Shown: positions 46,524-58,400 of the stretch, piece after piece | Layout of the letters: each line of letters opens with the position of its first letter | Numbering within the stretch: position 1 is the first letter of the stretch | Assembly (NCBI GenBank): GCA_030760725.1 | Contig: JASWHV010000003.1 | Location: 115,786,153 to 115,850,152, forward strand | Direction of reading: 5' to 3' | Origin: Neostapfia colusana | Taxonomy: Eukaryota; Streptophyta; Magnoliopsida; Poales; Poaceae | Length of the DNA: 64,000 nucleotides | Program-made: the position numbers and the translations under genes | Notes under the pieces: generated by a model | What the model was told of the DNA's origin: nothing | What the model saw: only the letters and a program-made list of their open reading frames with translations | The model's database searches: none

Positions 46524-49500
46524 TTACCGGATATGCGACTTGAAAAAGTCGGGGTAGTTAACACGAAGAAATCCTTCGCTCTCCCATGTCGCTTCGTCCA
46601 TGGAGTGATTACTCCATAGAACTTTGTAGATCCACAACGTAAGGTTGCGTGTGGTTCGGGCCTTCTCATCAATAATCTGAACCGGTTCCTCCCGATAGGT
46701 GAGATCCGGTTGCAGTGCTTCAATGTCCTCCAGCTAAACGGTAGTTGATAGCTTAAGACACTTCCTCAGCTGGGAAATGTGAAAGACGTCGTGCACACCG
46801 GAAAGTGCTTCTGGTAATTTCAGCCGGTATGCTACCGATCCACATCTTTCGGTAATCTGAAATGGACCGATGAATCGGGGTGCCAACTTCTCTCTCACCC
46901 CAAATCTGTTTACGCCCTTCATTGGAGACACACGTAGATATACGTGATCCCTGATTTTGAATTGTAATGGGCGTCTTCTCCGGTCCGCATACTGTTTCTG
47001 ACGGGATTGGGCAGCTTTCAGGTTCGCTTGAATCAGTCGAACCTTTTCTTCCGCGTTGTTGATAAGGTCAATCCCGAAGGTAACCCTTTCGCCAGACTCA
47101 CACAAATTCAGTGGTGTGCGGCATTGCCTTCCGTATAGCGCCTCATAAGGCGCCATCTTGATGCTGGCTTGGTACCCATTGTTGTACGAGAACTCGGCTA
47201 ACGGCAAGTGATCATCCCAATTCTTGCCGTGGTTGATAGCGCAAGCTCGTAGCATTTCTTCTAAGATCTGATTTACCCGCTTGGTTTGCCCGTCCGTCTG
47301 CGGGTGGTATGCTGAACTACGGATCAGCTTCGTCCCCAAGGCAGCGTGCAGCTGTTCCCAAAAACGGGACACAAATAAAGTGCTCCGATCCGATATGATG
47401 GTACGGGGTACGCCGTACAAGCATAGGATCCATGAGATGTACAGTTCGGCGTACTTCTTGGCGTTGTAGTTGGTGTTGACCGGGATGAAATGGGCAACTT
47501 TGGTGAGCCGATCAACGATCACCCACACAGAATCATGTTTCTGCAAGGTGGTGGGTAAACCGACGATGAAGTCCATGCTCACATCCTCCCACTTCCAGGC
47601 AGGAACGCCCAGTGGTTGTAGCAGTCCCGGTTTCCGCATATGATCTGCCTTCACCCTTTGACATGTATCACACTCGGACACGTACTTCGCGGTCTCCCGC
47701 TTCATCCGTGTCCACCAAAACTTGCTTCTGAGTTCTTGATACATTTTGTTGCTGCCAGGGTGAATAGAAAATTTTGATAAGTGAGCCTCACCAAAAATTT
47801 TCTGCCGTAACTCCGGGTTACGGGGTATGACGATCTGGTCCTTAAACCATAGGACACAGTCTCCGTCCTTCCGGAAACATTTAAGTTCCCCACTGTCTAC
47901 ACGTCTCCGCAAATGCAACATGCCCTTGTCATGTTTCTGAGCTGCCGCTATCTCTTCATGGATGGTGGGGATCAAAGCTAGGTTGTAGAGAGCTCCATGT
48001 GGAATCACATGTAGTGGTGGTTCGCCCTCTTCCAACGGTGTGATGGTCAGATTGTTGACGTGTGACTTGCGGCTCAGCGCATCTGCCACTACGTTTGCCT
48101 TGCCCGGATGATAATGGATCTCTATTTCGTAATCCTTGATCAATTCTAACCATCTTCGCTGCCTCATGTTCAGCTCCTTCTGAGTGAATATGTACTTGAG
48201 TCTCTTGTGATTGGTATATAAATGTACGAGGTTACCGAGTAGGTAGTGCCTGCACATTTTGAGTGCGAGTACCACGGCAGCGAGCTCCAAGTCGTGGGTT
48301 GGATAATTCTGCTCATGGTTTCTAAGCTGCCGTGATCCATACGCGACCACCCTTCGGTCTTGCATCAGCACACATCCGAGCCCAATGACGGATGCATCGC
48401 AGTACACATCGAATGGTTTTGTTGTGTCTGGCTGCGCCAAAACCGGTGCTGATGTTAGGTGCTTGACTAAAGCCTTGAATGCTCCTTCACATGCCGGACT
48501 CCAAACATATTTGGTAGCCTTCTTTAGCAGCTCCATCATAGGCTTGGCAATCTTCGAGAAGTTCAGAATGAACCTCCGATAATATCCCGCGAGTCCGAGG
48601 AAACTCCGTACCTCGTGAACAGTCCTTGGGGATTTCCAATTCAGCACTTGAGTGATCTTGCTCGGGTCTACAGCGATACCCTCTGCTGAGATGATATGCC
48701 CAAGAAAAGGCACTTGCGATATCCAGAATTCGCACTTGCTGAATTTTGCGTATAGCTTGTGATCCCGCAGCCGTTGCAAGACTATACGCAGATGCTTCTT
48801 GTGATCTTCCTCCGACTTGGAATATACCAGTATGTCATCGATGAAGACCACGACAAACTTGTCCAGCTCCGGCATAAATACCGAGTTCATTAGATACATG
48901 AAGTGAGCTGGAGCGTTGGTGAGGCCGAAGGACATGACCAGGTACTCATAAAGTCCGTACCTCGTCGAGAAAGCCGTCTCCGGAATGTCCTCCGCCCTTA
49001 TCTTAATCTGATGGTACCCGAATCTTAAGTCCATCTTGGAAAAGATCTTTGCTTCGACCAACTGATCAAACAACATGTCGATCCGTGGCAACGGGTACTT
49101 GTTCTTGATGGTTACGGCATTTAATGGACGATAGTCCACGCAAAGCCACAACGTCTCATCCTTCTTCTTTACGAATAATGCCGAACAGCCCCATGGCGAG
49201 GAGCTCGGCCTAATAAAACCCTTCTCCAGGAGGTCCATGAGCTGAGTCTTTGGTTCAGCCAACTCCTTGGGCGCCATCTTGTACGGCCTTCGGGATATTG
49301 GCATGGTTCCCGGTGCAAGTTCAATCTTGAACTCCACCTCTCTGTCGGGCGGCATCCCCAGTAAATCATCCGGGAACACGTCAGGGAACTCTCGCACCAC
49401 TGGAATATCTTCCAATCTAATGGTGGTGGATTGATAGACACTTGGAAGTTTTATTTCTGGACTGTCCAGAAATAAGGAGTGAGATCCGTGCACTTCTGAG

Positions 49501-50669
49501 TTTAAGTGCACGACTCGAAGGACGGTGTCTAAAACAGCGCCGTGGCGGGTTAACCACGACATCCCTAGGATGACATCGACCTTCTGTCCCTCTAAGATGA
49601 TGAGAGACGTAGGGTACACTCTACCCGCTAAGCATAATGGTGCTTTGGAAACCATTTCGCTTGCTGAAATCTTCCCACCCGGTGAACAAATCAAATATGG
49701 ACTATCGGTGGGTAGTATTTGCATGCTGTGTTTAGCAATGAAAGCTTGGCTAATAAAATTATGCGTGGCGCCTAAATCAAATAGTACTATGGCGGGATGC
49801 TGGTGGAGTTGGAACATACCCGCAAGGATTGGCTCACCCTCCGGCACGTCTTCTATGGCAAGCTGGTGGACAGTACCGGGCCTAGGGTTTGCCCGCCGCG
49901 CATTAGTAGGGTTCCGGGGTTGATTCCTCCCCAGAAACTGCGGTGCTACTCCGCCGCCTTGTCACTCCGGACAACTGCTGGCGAAGTGTCCTGGACGACC
50001 ACACTTGTAACATGTGGCCGATGCTTGTGCGGTCCTCGGGGGACGAAAGCACGGCATGCGCTGCTGAGGTGCATACGCACGCGGCATCGTCCTCTGCTGC
50101 TGTTGTTGCGGAGGTGGTACTGGCGGTGCCAGCCTGAATGCCGGTGAAGAGTACGGCCGACTGCGGAACGGCATCGGCCTCTGCGGTGGCTGCCAGCGTG
50201 GACCTGATGGTGGGCACCATCCAAAATTTCTGGGAGGGACCGCCTCCCTCTCTGCTGCTTTGCGGCGCGCTTCGCTTTCTCTCCGCCGCTGCTAGCTCCT
50301 TTCCGGAGTCCTCCTGAACAATCGCAGCATCAATGATGTCATTGAGGCTGCCGCGATTGAACACCGCCAACTTGTCCTTCAGGAGCGGGTTAAGCCCCTG
50401 GTAAAAATGGTCCCGCCGCTTCTCGTCGGTATCTGCGTGATACGATGCGTAGATCACGAGATTATTGAATGCCCTGGAGTATTCCAGCGCGTTCCGGCTC
50501 CCTTGCTGCAGGTGTAGAAACTCCTGCGTCTTCCTCTTCATCAGACCTGGCGGTATGTGATAGGCCCTGAAGGCCGTCCGGAACTCCGCCCAGGTCATAA
50601 CTCGGTCGGTGGGCTGTGAAGCACAGAAGTTTGCCCACCACGCGCTCGCGGATCCTTGGAGCTGCTGGA
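46524..50669 (-). pseudogene. T7 gag (C-terminal part)-pro-pol with chromodomain
   Basis: Continues the gag begun at 63696, after T8. Gag core 50669-50220 (CASQPTDRVMTWAEFRTAFR). A 5-bp loss relative to T3 near 50215 shifts the frame. The CCHC knuckle CYKCGRPGHFASSC (about 50030) is followed by a TGA. Then one long frame to 46734: protease IVLFDLGATHNFIS (the Ser of DSG is Leu), RT VVVFIDDILVYSKS, RNase H FDVYCDASVIGLGCVL, and integrase VSMDFIVGLP, IISDRSTLF, HPQTDGQTKRVNQ (the catalytic Glu of TDGQTE is Lys). A TAG at 46734-46736 precedes the chromodomain, which ends at TAA 46524-46526. Clearly inactive. Confidence 0.88.
50665..50669. other. T8 target site duplication, left copy
   Basis: ctgga, identical to 63272-63276. 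The uninterrupted T3 gag has one copy at this place (gagctgctggaccgcgaac). Confidence 0.95.
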
Positions 50670-51072
50670 TGTAACACCCCAAATTTTGATTCAAAACCTT
50701 AAACCATGTTCAGAGGGGAATTTAAAAATTTTTGGACGTGTTGCATGTTTTGCAAAAATTCAAATTCAAACTGGAATTCAAATTAAACTCAAATCAGAAA
50801 AGAAATGGAAAAAGAAAAAGAGAAAACGGGAAAAAAACAGGCCAGTGGGCCGAAACCCGCCAGCCGGCCCAGTTTTCCCCGCGCCAGCCCGCCCTCGCGC
50901 GCCCGCGCTCTCTCACAGACAGGTGGGACCCACCTGTCATCCCTAACCCCGCGACCCCGGACTCTTCCGCGCGCGCGCGATCTTAACCGATCGAAAAACC
51001 GCGTCCCTCAGCCGAATTCCGGTCCTAGAAGAATCAAACTCGATCACAACTGACCCACCGCCCTCCCCCGGC

Positions 51073-51080
51073 TATAAAAA
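51073..51080 (+). promoter_or_regulatory. T8 LTR TATA box
   Basis: TATAAAAA within ccggctataaaaacccc, at the edge of a GC-rich stretch. The same box is at 60242-60249 in the 3' LTR. Transcription would start about 30 bp downstream; this is inferred. Confidence 0.6.
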
Positions 51081-51349
51081 CCCCAGCCCCGATCAGTTTT
51101 TCCCACGCGATCGCCGATTTTTACTCCGGTGAGCACCGAGACTTCGCCGGTGAATTCTGGCCGATCTAAGCTCGGAAACTCTGATCTAACTCGCTGGTCT
51201 TGATCCACCGCCTCCGGGGAGCTTTGCAGGTGCAGAAAACTCGGAGACTTACGGTGTAAACACAGCGCCGACGAGCTTCGCCGTTGTTTTGCCTCGGACC
51301 TCGCCGCCGATCACTTTCCAGGACCCCCGAGCTCGAGAAAACCCCCGAG

Positions 51350-51351
51350 GT
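51350..51351 (+). promoter_or_regulatory. Candidate splice donor in T8 LTR
   Basis: cccccgag|gtgaga is a good plant 5' splice-site match about 270 bp after the TATA box. It could open an intron ending at the exon-like segment at 52638 or at the acceptors before orf0 and gag. Not proven. Confidence 0.35.
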
Positions 51352-52637
51352 GAGATCCCTGACCTCCCCTCTACCGATCTATGCCATAAGATCACAGTTC
51401 TAGGCAGAATTCTCGCGGATCCGAAACTTTCCGGCGAGATCGCCGCTTTCCGCCGCCGTGCGCCGCCGGCAGCGCCGCCCGCGCTCGATAAGAGCGACAT
51501 GGCCGCTTGTGCGCCGTTTATTTTAAATCGCACGGTAGGGTTTAAATCCCCGCGTACCGGTTCGATGTTATAATCTCAGCCGTCGGTTTAAAATCGGACG
51601 GTCCACGTCAGCCCCGCATTATAAAGACTGGAATTCTTACGTGCTACCCCCTGGGGTTCTCTGGAATTGAGAGCTAGCCCCGGAAACTTCAGATCTAGCC
51701 CCTAGAACTCCAGAAAATCATGTAAATTCATTTAAAAATCAGTTTTAGCCCCTGGACTTAATAAAAATTAGGAAAAACACCTCTGATAAGTGTAGCTAGG
51801 CCCCTGGAAATTATGAAAATAATATTATAGACCCTGTAATGGGGTGAATTCATTATTTTAGCCCTGTTTAGTATTTAATTTAGAATATTGAATATGTGAC
51901 TAGTGTTTAAAAATTAAAAAGGGGGACAAACATATTGCCAAAATTAAGTTAAACACTTTCTCAGTGTTTAGAAAATTTTGGAGTGAGATAAAAACATATT
52001 TTGGACAGAATTGAATCTGTTTAATTTATTATTCACATTTAGGGACACATTTTTAAGTAAAGAATAGTTATAGAAAATAGGTAAAATAATTATAAAATAG
52101 TTTACATCAGAGGCAAAGGTCAAAATATGTTATTAAATTATTTAGGACCAGAACCTATTCTGTTTAGATGATGTGTATTACTAATTTCATAATGAAATAC
52201 ACATTTATGCATAGGAGAATAAATCTGAAAATATAGCAACTAGTAAATGATAAATGGAGTTTCTAAAATACAAAGAATTCAGTTTAGGGTTGGTAGAAAT
52301 TCTGAAGGCACATATGGAGAAGAGAAATACTTTTCATACATACTTGGTAGTGAAAAGGTGTAGTGGTTTAATATAAGGAATTTATTTAAAACTGAAACAC
52401 ACATATATATACATATATATAGTATGTAAGTATAAATATGAACACCAAAGTAGGAATCATATACATATGGTTAAAAGTGCATGCAAGCCATAACTCAACA
52501 CACATAAAGTAACCACAACACATATAATGGTAAAGAACATTTATAAATGTGAATGTGTGGTTTGTATGAAGTAAGAAGTGTGGACTATGTCTTATGATTG
52601 TTGTTTTTCTTTTGCTATGTGTGATGGTATGAAGTAG

Positions 52638-52706
52638 AACCTGTTCAAGAGCAAGTTATCCCTTTCCAAGATCAGGACTACCCATTTCAAGAGCAGCAAG
52701 AAGGAG
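52638..52706 (+). other. T8 LTR exon-like segment
   Basis: Preceded by an AG (gaagtag) and ended by ggag|gcaagt, a perfect GC-type donor core. Reads VEPVQEQVIPFQDQDYPFQ and then EQQEGGK, Gln/Glu-rich, in the same phase and LTR position as the acidic segment of T3. The sequences are too different for simple recent homology. Copy in the 3' LTR at 61809-61877. Confidence 0.4.
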
Positions 52707-53997
52707 GCAAGTGTCCTTGACCACTTTGATCCTATGCTAGGATGTGTAGATAGAATTATTTGCATTGTCAAATGAAATATGAAACCCATGCTAGGAAAGT
52801 TTCCCTAGAATTGCATTACCTTGTTTCCTTGTAGCTTGGGTTGGGATTTATTTTACCATGTCATTATTTCCATGCATATGCTTAGCCATGCTTAGAATGG
52901 GATATTTGGGACATGAGATCATCAGTTTATATTACCATACTCTTGAAAGAGACATTGTGAGTTATGTAGAGGTAGGGATCAAGGCAAGTTGGATGTTTTG
53001 GTTGTGTGCTGGGTGCACGAGACTTGGGTTTGTGTTTAGTACTTGCCTGGATCCTAAGGACCGGTTCATGGATCGTGTAACCCGGCTTTACAGTGCCAAC
53101 CACATGCTGAGATGGGGCAGCTTGGCCAATTAATTAGGTGTATCCCCGGCGTTGTATGGGTGTGTTGGATGGTGCGGGGAGTAGGTGTCAGCTGGACTAC
53201 CATATGAACCGCAAGGCTCAAGAGGGGGCCACTGCAGCGGGGTTGGAGCCTCTTGTATGCTGTTAGGGGTGAAACCTCAGTGGGCCCACGCTCGTCGGGA
53301 ATCCCTTTGTAAAGGCTTAATAGTGATCTCCTGGCTACACACCTGGGAAGTGTGAATGTGGATCGTAGCCACTGGCATAATGGAGGTTCTTTTAGTCCAC
53401 CCGGCAACGGGGGATGAAATCACTACATGTGGGTACAGTGGTACAAACTCTGTAGAGTCAAAACTGTCTTGACAGCCGTGCTCACAGTTAAGAGCGGCCT
53501 GGACTTATTCATGATTAGAGGATTGATGGTTTTGGAAGTTAAGCGGGGAGCTTAACATTGGAAATGATGTTATGGTTATTGGATTATGATAATGGGTTGG
53601 GAGATTGGGACCTTTTCACCTGTGTAGTAATGTAGGTGCTTAATAAGCTAAGGTGATAGGTATTAATTGCATAGTGCTTTAACCATGAGTTCAACCTCTC
53701 CTTGTTCTAGCCATGCATGATATAATTTTTCCACACTTGCTGAGTACCGTTGGTACTCAACCTTGCATATTTGTTGGTTTATATTGCTGCTCAGGTCAAG
53801 ATAATGAGGTGGTGTATAATGACCAAGATTTTGGACCCGAGGAAGGATTTTAGGTTCATGAAGACCCCCGGGCAACGCCTGTGATGGAGCCCTAAAGAAT
53901 AATATTCCGCTGCTAGTTTATTTACTTGTGATGAAGCATTAGTGTCCATTGAGACATTTGCGATGTAAGACTTATTTATATTCGACACCTGGCTTGT

Positions 53998-54061
53998 AAT
54001 AAATGATGCTTCACTATTTGTCATCACATGTATGAGAAAATGATCCTGGCATACATGTGAT
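53998..54061 (+). promoter_or_regulatory. T8 LTR poly(A) signal with downstream hairpin
   Basis: AATAAA at 53998-54003, then a perfect 12-bp stem (54023-54034 atcacatgtatg with 54050-54061 catacatgtgat) and a 15-nt loop, 39 bp from the LTR end. Identical in the 3' LTR: AATAAA 63169-63174, stem 63194-63232. Confidence 0.6.
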
Positions 54062-54100
54062 ATTCACTTGGTTGTTTCTTCGGAAAAACCGGGTGTGACA

Positions 54101-54320
54101 GAGGTGGTATCAGAGCCAAGGTTGCCCGTAGGAACGTGGACCTAGGTAGAAATGGACGTATTTAAGGGCCCTATTTTCTTAAAAACTATTTTCCAAGGTG
54201 TGGGTTGAAGAGTGTTATTTAAGGAGTCATTTTCTTCATCTTATCCCAAAATTTTCATTTAAAATGGGATTTTTGTTTAAAAAGTTTATCTAACCTAATT
54301 TTAAATTCTTTTTGTTTTAG
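54101..54320 (+). other. T8 leader with primer binding site
   Basis: tggtatcagagc at 54105-54116 is the initiator-Met-tRNA primer site. The leader ends tttttgttttag directly before the orf0 ATG, an acceptor-like sequence. Confidence 0.85.
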
Positions 54321-55100
54321 ATGGTTCGCATGATTCGCACCGCGCGTAAGTCCACAGGAGGGAGAGTTCCCGTAGTTGCCCTTGCCGAAAGAGAGGAGAG
54401 TCGTCCAGTGACGTACCTTTCCTACGGATTGGCAGTAGGAGATTTGTTGCGCCGTCTTCGACGTATGCTCGAAGCCGCCGGCAATACGGGCAAGCTAATC
54501 ATCCACTATAACTCCACCAGGACCATCCGTGAGAAGAGGGAAGAATGGAGTTCGGAGATGAGGATTATACACGAGAATCAGCTGCTTAAGATTCACCACT
54601 CTCCAGCTTGTCGAGCAACACAAGTTGACGCGGAGAAAGATGTCACCTGGGAGGCCATCACCTGCCAGAGTCACATCTATCGTTGCCACTTGGACAAAAC
54701 TGAGTACATGTATGTCCTCCAACGTGAGAGTGGTACCACGGAGTACAAGTACCCACCGGTGCAGCAAGGGACTTCCCATGAGCACATGGACTTGTGCTTG
54801 GAGGATGCTGCTATGCTCAGCACTCGACTGCAGGAGTGTCAACAAGAGCTTCAGGATGTCCGAGACACCCTGAAGGAAACGGAGGCGTTGCTGCGAGCTT
54901 GCTTAAAGGCGAGAGAAAGAGGAGATGGGAATGAACTGTGTGTCACCGTGAATGATACATGGACTCCTGACTCCCCGGATCGCCGAGCGATCAGGCGTCG
55001 TCGCACTTCTCCACCAACAGCCTCCCCACCCAAAGCAGAGTCAGAAGGTAGCCGAAATGAGGAGGAAGATCCCGAGGAGCCAGCTCAAGAGGACGAGTAG
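54321..55100 (+). CDS. T8 orf0, intact 259-residue protein of unknown function
   Basis: Intact frame from ATG 54321 to TAG 55098-55100, between the leader and gag. Residues 1-30 are basic (MVRMIRTARKSTGGRVPVV). About 30-155 look globular with mixed strands and helices (SYGLAVGDLLRRLRRMLEAA, TWEAITCQSHIYRCHLDKTE). About 160-200 form a likely coiled coil (STRLQECQQELQDVRDTLKE). The end is Pro/Ser- and Glu/Asp-rich (SRNEEEDPEEPAQEDE). The layout of globular part, coiled coil and acidic tail is that of the T3/T5 orf0, although the sequences hardly align. No signal peptide, membrane segment or enzyme motif seen. An Arg-rich patch (DRRAIRRRRTS) before the tail could be a nuclear signal or bind nucleic acid. 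Role unknown; a Gag partner or regulator is a guess. Confidence 0.7.
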   Translation: MVRMIRTARKSTGGRVPVVALAEREESRPVTYLSYGLAVGDLLRRLRRMLEAAGNTGKLIIHYNSTRTIREKREEWSSEMRIIHENQLLKIHHSPACRATQVDAEKDVTWEAITCQSHIYRCHLDKTEYMYVLQRESGTTEYKYPPVQQGTSHEHMDLCLEDAAMLSTRLQECQQELQDVRDTLKETEALLRACLKARERGDGNELCVTVNDTWTPDSPDRRAIRRRRTSPPTASPPKAESEGSRNEEEDPEEPAQEDE

Positions 55101-55401
55101 TGTAGAGTCTTTCCCTTAGCTAGCAAGAGGTCGAGTAGTCGAGTCGTGACGTAGTTAATGGTGTGATGATGCTTGGTGTGTGACGTGAGTTGTGGAAGCC
55201 ATGAGCAATTGTCCACAGCCTCGTCTTCAGATTGTTTTGCTTTGGTGTGTGAACCCACAGGAAATAATAGTGCATTTATTTGGTGTGAGATATAAACCCT
55301 CGTAAAATTTTAACAAAGCCTCAACACCTCAAAGTACCAACAAATGAAAGTAGTAAGATGATACTAAATGGTATCAAATTAACATTTGTTGATTCTGCCA
55401 G
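55101..55401 (+). other. T8 spacer between orf0 and gag
   Basis: About 300 bp without a supported frame. It ends gattctgccag directly before the gag ATG at 55402, again an acceptor-like site. Confidence 0.6.
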
Positions 55402-58400
55402 ATGGCCGGAAGAGGAAAAGGACGTGCTGCCAACCCCGCCAACAACAATGATGAGGCATGCAACCCTCATCTTTCGGGAGGCCAGGACAGGGGTGGTCGC
55501 CGTGAAGAAGTTGACCCTCTCCACCAAATGCTGGAGAATCAAAATCAGCTCATCCAGAACTTGACTCAAGTGGTGGCCAACTTGCATCAAGTTCCACCTC
55601 CACAAGCTGCACCACGCCAACCAAGGTTGAGTGAGTTTCTAGGAACTCAACCTCCAAAGTTTGCAAGTGCTGCTGAACCTCTGGAGGCAGATGATTGGCT
55701 GAAGACTATTGAAAGTAAGATGAGGATCATACAGTGCCAAGGGTATGAGAGGGTGCTGTTTGCCTCTCATCAATTGCATGGACCTGCTGCTGATTGGTGG
55801 ACCGCCTACGTGGCCGCCCATCATGACCCTGAGAACATCACTTGGGAAGAGTTCAAGCGTAGTTTCCGCAACCACTACATCCCAAGAGGTGAACTCAAAA
55901 ACAAGAGGAAAGAGTTTCTGGGACTGCAGCAGGGAAACATGACGGTGAGGGAATACCTCACTAAATTTACTCAACTATCCCGTTATGCTCCACGAGACAT
56001 AGAGACTGATGAGCAGAAACAAGATTGTTTCGTGGAAGGACTTACCGCAGAGATGCAGTGTGCAATGTCCTCCAATGAGTATGAAAGCTTTCAAAAGATG
56101 GTGGACAGAGCGTTTGTGGTGGAAAGGAAGCTAAAGGCCCTGGAAAATGAGAATAAGAGGAAGGCGGGGTGATCACATCAGGCCTCAGGGAGCAATACCC
56201 GCCCACGTATGATGCAGCAACCTACGGGGCAGACGAGCCGTGCTGCGGTACCCTATTCAGCACCAAGAGGGTACAACCCAAACTACAGGCCACCCGCAGC
56301 ACCTGCACAGCCGCCACGTCAGTTTGTGCAGCAGCCTCGCCCCGCATATCCACCTCGACCAGCAGTACAAGGACCCCCAAACCAACCCCAAGACAACAAG
56401 GGCCAAGCAACTAAGATTGGGGTGCAATGTTTCAGCTATGGTGAATTGGGGCACTACGCCCATAAATGCCCAAAGAAGAAGCCTGCGCCGCCACAACAGC
56501 AGAATGTAGTGAGAGGACGGGTGAACCATGTCACTATGGAGGAAGCACAAGAGGCACCCGACGTGGTAGTTGGTAAGTTTCCTGCCAATTTACACCTTGC
56601 AACTCTGCTGTTTGATTCTGGTGCTACCCACTCGTTCATTGCTCAAGGGTTTGTTAAAAAGTATGACCTAGCAACCACACAAATGAACCATATGCTAGCC
56701 GTAAACTCTCCAGGTGGAGAAATAAGGACAAGACAAGTGTGTCCCAAAGTGAGCCTAGACATTAATGGGGTAGTATTTACTGCTAACCTCATAGTGATAG
56801 ATTCACAAGGGATAGATATTATTTTGGGTATGGATTGGTTGACCAAACATAAAGGAATCATCCATTGTTCGACCCGAACGGTGGAACTAACTCACCCCAG
56901 TGGTACCAGAGTAAAGTTCATAACAATACACGAGCCTAGGAGGGACATTAAATTAAATCAAGTGGAGGTGAAAGTTGAGGAAATCAGGACCATCAGGGAA
57001 TATCCAGATGTTTTTCCGGAGGAGTTGCCAGGTATGCCTCCCGACCGTGACGTGGAATTCGCAATTGAGCTAGTACCGGGAACAGCCCCGATATACAAGA
57101 GACCTTATCGAATGGACTCCAAGCAGCTAAAAGAGCTCAAGGATCATTTGAGAGAATTGACGGAGAAGGGGTATGTTCGCCCTAGTTCCTCACCATGGGG
57201 AGCTCCGGTGATATTTGTGCCTAAGAAAGATGGAACTCAAAGGTTATGCGTGGATTACCGTGCCTTGAATGAGGTAACCATCAAGAACAAGTACCCATTA
57301 CCCCGCATTGAAGACTTGTTTGATCAGTTGAGGGGAGCTTGTGTGTTCTCGAAAATTGATCTCAGGTCGGGATACCACCAACTCAAGATAAGGCAATCTG
57401 ATATTCCCAAGACAGCTTTCGTATCTCGGTACGGACTGTATGAATACACTGTCATGCCTTTCGGGCTAACCAATGCCCCAGCATATTTCATGTACCTCAT
57501 GAACAAGGTATTCATGGAATATCTGGACAAATTTGTGGTGGTTTTCATAGATGATATTCTCGTCTTCTCCAAAGATGAAGAAGAACATGAGAAACATCTA
57601 AGGTTGGTGTTACAGAGGCTGAGAGAACACCAACTATGTGCCAAGTTGAGCAAGTGTGAGTTTTGGCTGAAGAGAGTTCCCTTTTTAGGACATATAATCT
57701 CGGAGGGAGGAATCTCCGTAGATCCCGCCAAAATCGAGGATATCCAGAAGTGGAAAACCCCTGAAAATGTCGGGGAAGTTCGAAGCTTTTTGGGATTGGC
57801 TGGATACTATCGACGGTTTATTGAGGGATTCTCCAAGATCTCGAGACCTCTCACCAAACTGTTGGAGAAGGGAATCACATTCACCTGGACGCCACAGTGC
57901 GAGACGAGCTTTCAGGAGCTAAAGAAGAGATTGACAACAGCCCCAGTGTTGGTTATGCCAGATATGCAGAAGAATTTCACAGTGTACTGCGATGCCTCTG
58001 GAAACGGGTTGGGATGTGTTCTCATGCAAGAAGGACATGTCGTGGCATATGCATCCCGGCAGCTTCGAAAGCACGAGAAGAACTATCCTACACATGACCT
58101 AGAACTAGCTGCAGTGGTACACGCGTTGAAAATTTGGCGGCACTATTTGATGGGGAAGAGGACAGAGATATATACGGATCATAAGAGTTTGAAGTACATA
58201 TTCACACAGCCAGATCTCAACCTTAGACAAAGGAGATGGTTAGAGCTAATCAATGACTTTGATGTGGGCATCAACTATCATTCCGGGAAAGCAAACGTCG
58301 TGGCCGATGCTTTGAGTCAGAAAGTGCAGGTCAATAAGTTGAGCTTGAAGGACATGCCCGCAGAATTGAAGGACGAGGTTATAAGGCTCAATCTATGTCT

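Larger units (their letters stand above)
50670..54100 (+). repeat. T8 5' LTR
   Basis: 3431 bp, TGTAACACCCC to GGGTGTGACA. GC-rich first kilobase with a TATA box, AT-rich middle, and a short hairpin tgagtacc/ggtactca at 53741-53759 in a stretch (cttgctgagtacc) I associate with Tekay LTRs. Small reading frames in it have no recognisable product. Confidence 0.93.

Noticed and set aside
52592..54027. Small frames duplicated at 61763-63198
   Set aside because: Duplicated because they are in the two T8 LTRs; no recognisable product.
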